DNA from: an uncultured Flavobacteriales bacterium
GTDB taxonomy: Bacteria > Bacteroidota > Bacteroidia > Palsa-965
NCBI GenBank assembly: GCA_946478675.1
Contig: CAMLEF010000166.1
Location: forward strand, 1-9,633
Direction: 5' to 3'
Length of the DNA: 9,633 nucleotides
Notes under the pieces: generated by a model
The model's input: the letters and a program-made list of their open reading frames with translations, nothing else
Database searches by the model: none
Told to the model about the DNA's origin: nothing
Shown here: positions 1 through 4,631 of the stretch, piece after piece
Numbering within the stretch: the first letter of the stretch is position 1
Layout: every line of letters begins with the position of its first letter
Program-made: the position numbers and the translations under genes

Positions 1-324
1 GATCAGCGATTTTGCTTTCGGTGTGAGCGCGATGAGTCGTTTGCGCCCGTCTTCCTTGTGGCTGGAAGATTTCACGAGCTTTTTCGCTTCGAGTTCTTTC
101 ACCAGCTGGATCAAAGAAGGATGCGCGATCCCGACTTCATTCGCAAGATCGACCACGGTGAGCGGTCCTTTGCGATCGAGCACGTAAACCACCGGGAACC
201 ATTTCGGTTCGAAGTCGATGCCGAATTCTTTATACACCAGCACGCCGTCTTTGCGGATCGCATCGGAAAGCCGGAGCAACCGAGCAGCGACTGCCAGCGG
301 GCCGATTTCGTCGAGTAGGGTCAT
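1..324 (-). CDS. MarR-family transcriptional regulator (partial, C-terminus beyond window)
   Basis: Translating the minus strand from the ATG at 322-324 gives 108 uninterrupted codons to the window edge. The protein shows the MarR winged-helix layout: an N-terminal dimerisation helix (residues 9-30), a helix-turn-helix around residues 50-75 (LTVVDLANEVGIAHPSLIQL), then the wing segment with the hallmark HKEDGRKRLIALTPK near residues 89-103, equivalent to the D-x-R-x-K/R-x-x-x-L-T motif of MarR wings. MarR proteins are dimeric DNA-binding repressors, often relieved by small phenolic ligands or oxidants and often autoregulatory. The final helices of the dimer interface are missing because the window ends. 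Palindromes and a Bacteroidota-type promoter lie directly upstream, consistent with autoregulation. The target genes and ligand cannot be read from this window. Family assignment is firm; specific function is unknown. Confidence 0.88.
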   Translation of the reverse strand, partial: MTLLDEIGPLAVAARLLRLSDAIRKDGVLVYKEFGIDFEPKWFPVVYVLDRKGPLTVVDLANEVGIAHPSLIQLVKELEAKKLVKSSSHKEDGRKRLIALTPKAKSLI

Positions 325-341
325 GGATAGATGTGTAGGTA

Positions 342-358
342 ACTATGTAGTTGACTAC
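342..358. promoter_or_regulatory. Overlapping palindromes, probable MarR operator
   Basis: Two inverted repeats overlap here. ACTA-TG-TAGT occupies 342-351 and GTAGT-TG-ACTAC occupies 347-358. They sit between the -7 box and the MarR start codon, over the predicted transcription start. A bound dimer here would block initiation, the usual logic of MarR autorepression. Symmetry and position are seen; binding is inferred. Confidence 0.5.
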
Positions 359-359
359 G

Positions 360-389
360 CAAATGTAGGTTAATTTGTGAATTTGCCAA
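360..389 (-). promoter_or_regulatory. Bacteroidota-type promoter of the MarR gene
   Basis: On the minus strand a TTG (387-389) is followed after 19 nt by TACATTTG (360-367). This fits the Bacteroidota primary-sigma consensus of TTG, about 19-21 nt, then TAnnTTTG. Predicted transcription starts near 353, inside the palindrome at 347-358, leaving a leader of about 30 nt. The -33 TTG lies inside the AATTTG tandem repeat, so that repeat may supply part of the promoter. Confidence 0.5.
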
Positions 390-395
390 TTTGTG
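372..395. repeat. Tandem octamer repeat, AATTTGNN x3
   Basis: Three consecutive 8-bp units read AATTTGTG (372-379), AATTTGCC (380-387) and AATTTGTG (388-395). The first and third are identical. A related octamer array (consensus RATNTGYN) lies at 9593-9624, so this is a recurring intergenic element rather than a one-off. It overlaps the -33 part of the MarR promoter. Confidence 0.75.
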
Positions 396-412
396 GAGGA
401 GAAAAGGGAAAC

Positions 413-437
413 CGCCAAGGCGCTAAGGGCGCAAAGG
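413..437. repeat. Short tandem repeat, CGCHAAGG x3
   Basis: Three units CGCCAAGG (413-420), CGCTAAGGG (421-429) and CGCAAAGG (430-437) follow each other with an 8-9 bp period. The block lies between the MarR gene and the 3' end of the antitoxin gene. Similar CGCAAAGG-type strings are, to my recollection, common in intergenic DNA of Bacteroidota. Short open frames through it, such as one reading GAKGAKD, are artefacts of the repeat. Confidence 0.55.
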
Positions 438-469
438 ATAAAACACTTCCTGTATGTGTTGCGAAGAAA

Positions 470-778
470 TCAGAGTTGCAGCGTCAGCTTGAGCTTCCCT
501 CCGAAACCCTGGTGGATAATGCGGAGCAGGGTAGACAGGCGAATGTCCGATGCGTCGTTTTCGATGCGGGAGATGTAGGCTTTATTCGTGCCGCAACGTT
601 CCGCGAGCTCTTCCTGCGTAATGCCCAGTTTATTCCGGGCTTCTTCCAGCAGTACGCCGAGACGGAACGTTTCGAATTCCTGTTCCCATTTTTCCCGCGC
701 CGCCGAACCGCGCTTGCCGTATTTCTTATCGAGCATTTCGTCGAGCGACGTTGTTTTCTTACTGCTTTTTCTTTTCAT
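470..778 (-). CDS. HTH (Xre-family) antitoxin, HigA-like
   Basis: A 102-residue protein that starts at the ATG at 776-778. A longer in-frame start at 856 exists, but the 778 start has a clear Shine-Dalgarno GGAGGAA (786-792) 7 nt upstream, and starting at 856 would add a basic stretch not typical of the family. The N-terminal 40 residues are charged and helical (SLDEMLDKKYGKRG onward) and probably form the toxin-binding part. An Xre/Cro helix-turn-helix follows at about 43-87, with the diagnostic GITQEELAERCGTNKAYISRIE. Antitoxins of this type neutralise a RelE/HigB mRNA-cutting toxin by direct binding and repress their own operon. The gene starts inside the last 20 bp of the toxin gene, implying translational coupling. 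The family call is solid; the HigA name rests on the partner and gene order. Confidence 0.85.
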   Translation of the reverse strand: MKRKSSKKTTSLDEMLDKKYGKRGSAAREKWEQEFETFRLGVLLEEARNKLGITQEELAERCGTNKAYISRIENDASDIRLSTLLRIIHQGFGGKLKLTLQL

Positions 779-1109
779 GATAATATTCCTCCATGATTCG
801 TAACGCACGTTCGATTTCTGCTTTGGGCGTTTTTTGTGTTTTCTTCTGAAACGCATTCCCGATAACGACCAGGTTTCCTTTATCGAAAAAGCTGAAGATG
901 CGGTAAATGTTTCCCGCGGCTTCTACCCGGATCTCATACAAACCTTTGGCGCCTTCGATATGCTTGAAATATTTTTCCGGCACCCGCGGCATAACCCGCA
1001 AAAGGTTCAGCGTCCATTCCATTTTTGCCTGGACATGATCCGGCTGCGCCTCATAGAAATCCAGGAAATACGATTTAAAAACAATGATTTTCCGTAAATA
1101 TCCTTCCAT
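759..1109 (-). CDS. HigB/RelE-type toxin (phage Gp49-like family)
   Basis: A 116-residue protein encoded immediately upstream of the antitoxin. Residues 57-111 carry the Gp49/HigB signature: GLYEIRVEAAGNIYRIFSFF, then LVVIGNAFQKKTQKTP (about 80-95), then the helix EIERALRIMEEY. Members are ribosome-dependent endoribonucleases that cleave mRNA in the A site and stall growth when the antitoxin is lost. The basic and aromatic residues expected for RNA cleavage are present (R61, R70, F73, K89, K90), although the exact catalytic set cannot be fixed by eye. Gene order is toxin first, as in higBA and unlike relBE. No internal Met occurs before residue 30, so the ATG at 1107-1109 is the only reasonable start. 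Host targets are unknown. Confidence 0.85.
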   Translation of the reverse strand: MEGYLRKIIVFKSYFLDFYEAQPDHVQAKMEWTLNLLRVMPRVPEKYFKHIEGAKGLYEIRVEAAGNIYRIFSFFDKGNLVVIGNAFQKKTQKTPKAEIERALRIMEEYYHEKKKQ

Positions 1110-1110
1110 A

Positions 1111-1121
1111 CAAAGTTAACT
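1111..1121 (-). promoter_or_regulatory. Possible -7 box and AGTTAACT palindrome before the toxin gene
   Basis: The minus strand reads TAACTTTG at 1111-1118, matching TAnnTTTG, one base upstream of the toxin ATG. A perfect palindrome AGTTAACT (1114-1121) overlaps it and could be an antitoxin operator. No TTG lies 19-21 nt upstream. The box is so close to the start codon that transcription would begin at or just inside the ATG. The assignment is weak. Confidence 0.25.
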
Positions 1122-1150
1122 AATCAGACAACATTTAAAATAACGGCTCA

Positions 1151-1197
1151 ATAAAAAAAAGAAACCGCTTCCGCTGAGAGAGTCTCAACGGAAGCGG
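1151..1197 (-). terminator. Rho-independent terminator of dnaK
   Basis: Arms at 1165-1179 (CCGCTTCCGCTGAGA) and 1183-1197 (TCTCAACGGAAGCGG) flank a 3-nt loop. In minus-strand RNA all 15 positions pair, one of them a G-U wobble (1174/1188); in plus-strand RNA the same position is a C-A mismatch. A run of U residues (complement of 1151-1164) follows the hairpin on the minus strand. It lies 54 bp past the dnaK stop codon and shields the toxin-antitoxin pair from dnaK read-through. Confidence 0.9.
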
Positions 1198-1250
1198 CGA
1201 TTCCTGCTTAATAAGTGCAGATCGTTTACGGACCTGCTGTGATTCGGTGA

Positions 1251-3149
1251 TTACTGCTTCACTTCCTCGAACGGTACGTCTTGCACGTTGTCACCGTTAG
1301 AGTTGTTCTGCTGTCCCGCGTTCGGATCGGCGTTTTGCGCGCCGCCCTGTGCGTTCTGCATCGCTTCGTACATGCCCTGCACTACGCCTTCGAGCTTCGT
1401 GATGCCCGCGTCGATGGCAGTGAGGTCTTTCGCAGCATGCGCTTTCTTCAGCTCCGCCAGCGCGTCTTCGATCGCCTGTTTCTTGTCAGCCGGGAGCTTG
1501 TCGCCAAACTCTTTCAGCTGTTTCTCGGTGGAGAAGATGAGGCCGTCGGCTTTGTTGACCTTCTCGGTCTCTTCTTTCACCTTGCGGTCGGTTTCGGCGT
1601 TGAGCTCCGCTTCTTTCTTCATGCGATCGATCTCGTCTTTCGAGAGGCCGCTCGAAGCTTCGATGCGGATGTTCTGCGACTTGCCGCTGTTCTTGTCTTT
1701 TGCAGAAACGTTGAGGATACCGTTCGCGTCGATGTCGAACGACACTTCGATCTGCGGAACACCGCGCGGTGCCGGCGGGATGCCGTCGAGCACGAAGCGG
1801 CCGAGCGTACGGTTGTCTTTCGCCATCGGGCGCTCACCCTGCAGGATGTGGATCTCTACGCTGGGCTGGTTGTCCGATGCGGTCGAGAACGTTTCCGATT
1901 TTTTCGTCGGGATGGTCGTGTTGGCTTCGATCAGTTTCGTGCAAACACCGCCCATCGTTTCGATACCGAGAGAAAGCGGCGTCACGTCGAGGAGCAGCAC
2001 GTCTTTCACTTCGCCGGTGAGTACACCGCCCTGGATTGCAGCGCCGATCGCTACAACTTCGTCCGGGTTCACACCTTTGCTCGGCGATTTGCCGAAGAAT
2101 TTCTGAACTGCGTCCTGGATCGCCGGGATACGGGTAGAACCGCCGACGAGGATCACTTCGTTGATGTCGTTTACAGAAAGGCCGGCATTCTGCAGTGCGG
2201 TTTTGCAGGGCTCGATCGTGCGACGGATGAGGTCGTCGACGAGCTGCTCGAATTTCGCGCGGCTGAGCGTGCGCACCAGGTGCTTCGGAATTCCGTCAAC
2301 CGGCATGATGTACGGCAGGTTGATCTCGGTGGATGCAGAGCTGGAGAGCTCGATCTTCGCTTTTTCCGCCGCTTCTTTCAAACGCTGGAGGGCCATCGGA
2401 TCTTTCGTGAGATCGAGGTTGCCGTTTTCCGCTTTGAATTCCGCTACGAGCCATTCGATGATTTTCTGGTCGAAGTCGTCGCCGCCAAGGTGCGTATCAC
2501 CGTCGGTGGATTTTACTTCGAATACGCCGTCACCGAGCTCGAGCACGGAAACGTCGTGCGTACCGCCACCGCAGTCGAACACCACGATCTTCATGTCCTG
2601 GTGCTTCTTGTCGAGGCCGTAAGCCAGCGCTGCAGCCGTCGGTTCGTTGATGATGCGGCGAACTTTAAGACCGGCGATCTCACCGGCTTCTTTCGTAGCC
2701 TGGCGTTGTGCGTCGTTGAAGTACGCAGGAACGGTGATCACGGCTTCGGTGACTTCGGTGCCGAGATAATCTTCCGCGGTCTTCTTCATTTTCTGAAGGA
2801 CCATCGCGGAAATTTCCTGCGGCGTGTATTTGCGGTCGTCGATCTGAACGCGCGGCGTGTTGTTTTCGCCTTTCACGACAGAATAAGGAACACGCTTGGT
2901 TTCTTCGTTTACTTCATCGAACGTATGCCCCATGAAACGCTTGATCGAATAGATCGTCTTGCGGGGGTTGGTGATGGCCTGGCGTTTTGCCGGATCGCCG
3001 ACTTTACGCTCGCCATTATCTACAAATGCAACAATCGACGGGGTTGTACGGCGCCCTTCGCTGTTGGGAATAACAACGGGCTCGTTGCCTTCCATGACCG
3101 CTACGCATGAGTTCGTAGTCCCCAGGTCGATTCCAATGATTTTTCCCAT
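1251..3149 (-). CDS. dnaK: Chaperone DnaK (Hsp70)
   Basis: This 632-residue protein is full length for DnaK (E. coli 638). It is the cytoplasmic ATP-driven Hsp70 that binds exposed hydrophobic peptides and works with DnaJ and GrpE. The nucleotide-binding domain spans about 1-380, with [17 protein letters not shown] at 5-21, phosphate loop 2 at 191-201, and the third signature [12 protein letters not shown] at 331-342. The hydrophobic linker [16 protein letters not shown] (383-398) leads to the beta-sandwich substrate domain (to about 500), then the helical lid and a Gln/Asn-rich tail ending FEEVKQ, close to the conserved EEVK-type tail. The Thr equivalent to E. coli Thr199 is Thr197. Phosphate loop 2 reads [10 protein letters not shown] where E. 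coli has DLGGGTFDIS. Neither dnaJ nor grpE is adjacent, so it appears monocistronic between its terminator and an upstream promoter region. No strong Shine-Dalgarno precedes the ATG, as is common in this phylum. Confidence 0.99.
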   Translation of the reverse strand: MGKIIGIDLGTTNSCVAVMEGNEPVVIPNSEGRRTTPSIVAFVDNGERKVGDPAKRQAITNPRKTIYSIKRFMGHTFDEVNEETKRVPYSVVKGENNTPRVQIDDRKYTPQEISAMVLQKMKKTAEDYLGTEVTEAVITVPAYFNDAQRQATKEAGEIAGLKVRRIINEPTAAALAYGLDKKHQDMKIVVFDCGGGTHDVSVLELGDGVFEVKSTDGDTHLGGDDFDQKIIEWLVAEFKAENGNLDLTKDPMALQRLKEAAEKAKIELSSSASTEINLPYIMPVDGIPKHLVRTLSRAKFEQLVDDLIRRTIEPCKTALQNAGLSVNDINEVILVGGSTRIPAIQDAVQKFFGKSPSKGVNPDEVVAIGAAIQGGVLTGEVKDVLLLDVTPLSLGIETMGGVCTKLIEANTTIPTKKSETFSTASDNQPSVEIHILQGERPMAKDNRTLGRFVLDGIPPAPRGVPQIEVSFDIDANGILNVSAKDKNSGKSQNIRIEASSGLSKDEIDRMKKEAELNAETDRKVKEETEKVNKADGLIFSTEKQLKEFGDKLPADKKQAIEDALAELKKAHAAKDLTAIDAGITKLEGVVQGMYEAMQNAQGGAQNADPNAGQQNNSNGDNVQDVPFEEVKQ

Positions 3150-3196
3150 AACTATGAGTCTTTAAAAGGTGCTTGGTTTTGATTCATTTTCTATAG

Positions 3197-3212
3197 GTCA
3201 ATTGCTATGCCA
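3197..3212 (-). promoter_or_regulatory. Sigma-54-like promoter candidate for dnaK
   Basis: The minus strand reads TGGCATAGCAATTGAC. It matches the sigma-54 pattern TGGCAYRNNNNTTGCW with correct 12-nt GG-to-G spacing, except that the -12 dinucleotide is GA rather than GC. Transcription would start near 3186, leaving a leader of about 37 nt. No TAnnTTTG box was found between here and the start codon. The GC-to-GA change at a key position keeps confidence low. Confidence 0.3.
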
Positions 3213-3239
3213 GCGCCTGCCAGTCAGTGAAATTGGCAG
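3208..3239. repeat. TGCCAG half-site cluster upstream of dnaK
   Basis: On the plus strand TGCCAG occurs at 3208-3213 and again exactly 10 bp later at 3218-3223. An inverted TGGCAG follows at 3234-3239, so 3218-3238 is TGCCA-N11-TGGCA. The 10-bp phasing puts two copies on one helix face. This could be an activator or repressor site for the heat-shock gene, or chance similarity. The first copy overlaps the sigma-54-like box. Confidence 0.4.
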
Positions 3240-3370
3240 AATTGCACACCATCCCGTCGTATGCTGTGTGAAAAGACTGACAAAAAGACATAGATGACGT
3301 GGGTGTATTCGCAGCGCTCTCCGCACTTTCTGCGCGTGCCGGTTCAAGCGGTAGCGTACCCGGTTCCGGA

Positions 3371-3405
3371 AATGAAAAATGCCCCGTGGCGTACAGGGCA
3401 TTTTC
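3371..3405 (-). terminator. Terminator of the lipoprotein A gene
   Basis: AAAATGCCC (3376-3384) and GGGCATTTT (3396-3404) form a perfect 9-bp stem with an 11-nt loop. In minus-strand RNA it is followed by UUUUUCAUUU. It lies 20 bp past the stop codon of the gene ending at 3425. The stem itself supplies A/U runs on both sides, so weak termination from the other strand is possible, but no plus-strand gene ends here. Confidence 0.75.
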
Positions 3406-3424
3406 AAATCAATTTTTCAAAATC

Positions 3425-4531
3425 TTACTGGCATCCCGGGGGCGTCGAGTGGTCCCACTTTTCGAACAGCAGGAAGCAGGTGCTGGGATCGGAAACCAGG
3501 CCCTTAAAGCCAAGCGTGTTGCCATCGATGGAGTTCTTCGTGAGCAGCCAGGTGTAGTTGCCGCCGGTGTTCGGCTTCACAGCGCGCGTGCGGGAAGCGA
3601 AAATGCCGTAAGCGGGAATCGTCGGATCGGAATTCACGATGTTCGTATACAGCGGGTGCTCCTGCGAGATCGAGTTCGATGCGCCGTTGATGTCGATGTA
3701 ATTCTTCATCTCCTCGTTGGCTGCATACACGTTGATCTCGACGTAATCCGCACGGCGGCGCACCACGTTCGGATTCGACGGGATATCTCCGCCGACAAAA
3801 CGGTAGAACGACATCTTGTCGAATTTCACCGACTGCTCGGAATTGGCTGTCACCTCGTTGGTCGTCAGCATCGCGAGCGTCCATTCGTGGGTCGCCGTGT
3901 GAAGACTGTCGCCGTTGGCGTAGAATTCGGTGTAGTAGAGGCGGAGGCTCGGCTGGTAAACGCGTGCCGAAGGAGCAGCCTTCCATTTCAGCGTAAACTC
4001 CGGCGAGCTGGTCGTCGGCTCGAAGCTGACCTGCGGATTGCCGGTAGAGGGCTGGGAAATGTTGAAGACACTGGTCGTCGAAGACTCGACAAGATCGGTG
4101 GTTGCGGTAACGGTATTGCCGGTAGCGGAATTCGTCACGATCAGTTTGTAATCGTAAGCGGAATTCAGCGTACCCGGAGGCGTATTGAAGGAATACACGA
4201 CCTGGTTCGGACCTGCGAAAATGCCGGCGTCTTTATTGGTGAACGTGTCGGGCTGAAGCGCAAAGGTCTGCATCAGCGAATTGTTGTACCAACCCTGGAC
4301 GTAAACCGTCAGCTGGTTGATGTAGTTGATCGAATCGAACTGCTGCGCCATGGTGAGCGCGTTGTCCGGGCCGAGGAACGCTTTCTGGATGCGGATATAC
4401 TGAACAGGCGAATTCTGGTCGAGAAGGCCGTAAACGATCGTCGTTTCTTTCCAGTCGTCGAGGATGTCCAGCTTCGTGCTGCAGGTCCAGAACAGGAACG
4501 GAACGCAGCATAACAGGATGAGTTTCTTCAT
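3425..4531 (-). CDS. Surface lipoprotein A, DUF4249-like (paralogue of the 7128-8120 protein)
   Basis: A 368-residue protein with an N-terminal lipoprotein-type signal: basic MKK, a hydrophobic core, then Cys17 in FWTC. This lipobox is less canonical than that of its paralogue. Mature positions 18-100 are strongly alike in the two proteins: VYGLL, then a PVQYIRIQKAFLG block, NAL-x-MAQ, an aromatic W, then QTF-x-L-x-PDT and DPGIFA/DAGIFA. Near the C-terminus (about 310-328) YTNI and GIFASRT match YSNI and GLFSART in the paralogue. The repeated beta-strand pattern suggests immunoglobulin-like folding. Overall style resembles the Bacteroidota DUF4249 lipoproteins; I cannot confirm membership by eye. 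Probably anchored in the outer membrane, function unknown. It is transcribed divergently from the T9SS propeller gene with only 100 bp between. A GGGAG Shine-Dalgarno lies about 10 nt before the ATG. Confidence 0.85.
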   Translation of the reverse strand: MKKLILLCCVPFLFWTCSTKLDILDDWKETTIVYGLLDQNSPVQYIRIQKAFLGPDNALTMAQQFDSINYINQLTVYVQGWYNNSLMQTFALQPDTFTNKDAGIFAGPNQVVYSFNTPPGTLNSAYDYKLIVTNSATGNTVTATTDLVESSTTSVFNISQPSTGNPQVSFEPTTSSPEFTLKWKAAPSARVYQPSLRLYYTEFYANGDSLHTATHEWTLAMLTTNEVTANSEQSVKFDKMSFYRFVGGDIPSNPNVVRRRADYVEINVYAANEEMKNYIDINGASNSISQEHPLYTNIVNSDPTIPAYGIFASRTRAVKPNTGGNYTWLLTKNSIDGNTLGFKGLVSDPSTCFLLFEKWDHSTPPGCQ

Positions 4532-4566
4532 GAAAAAGAAGCTCCCTGGGTTTTTTCAGGGATTCG

Positions 4567-4574
4567 CAAACATA
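4567..4574 (-). promoter_or_regulatory. -7 box of the lipoprotein A promoter
   Basis: The minus strand reads TATGTTTG, matching TAnnTTTG, about 35 nt before the ATG, a suitable leader length. The -33 region has no TTG at 19-21 nt spacing, only an A-rich stretch. Its footprint would interleave with the divergent box at 4602-4609. Confidence 0.4.
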
Positions 4575-4601
4575 CGAAGTTTAACTGCTCGGTTTTCTGT
4601 T

Positions 4602-4609
4602 TATTTTTG
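4602..4609 (+). promoter_or_regulatory. -7 box of the T9SS propeller gene promoter
   Basis: TATTTTTG matches TAnnTTTG 22 nt before the start codon. The -33 position holds TTTA rather than TTG. A second match, TAATTTTG at 4636-4643, overlaps the first codons and would start transcription inside the gene, so it was not preferred. Confidence 0.35.
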
Positions 4610-4631
4610 AAACGGCATCCCCGCCAAATCA

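Noticed and set aside
442..460. Hairpin AACAC/GTGTT as the terminator of the antitoxin gene
   Set aside because: Only 5 bp of AT-containing stem with a 9-nt loop and no U-tract on the minus strand.
779..856. Longer antitoxin start at 856
   Set aside because: It would add 26 basic residues overlapping the toxin and ignore the strong GGAGGAA site placed for the 778 ATG.
1281..3110. A 609-codon open frame on the plus strand, and a second at 1288-2106
   Set aside because: Both are exact antisense of dnaK. Long antisense frames opposite Hsp70 genes arise from its codon usage and have misled annotators before; the translations look like low-complexity Arg/Phe/Val-rich noise.
3233..3246. Plus-strand TTGGCAGAATTGCA as a sigma-54 promoter
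   Set aside because: GG and GC are only 9 nt apart instead of 12, and no plus-strand gene follows.
3198..3407. A 69-codon minus-strand open frame between dnaK and lipoprotein A
   Set aside because: Composition is Arg/His-rich with no motif. It covers the lipoprotein A terminator and the dnaK promoter region, and has no convincing ribosome site.
3299..4513. A 404-codon plus-strand open frame opposite lipoprotein A
   Set aside because: The minus strand has a lipoprotein signal and a clear paralogue at 7128-8120. The plus frame has no recognisable motif and crosses the terminator.
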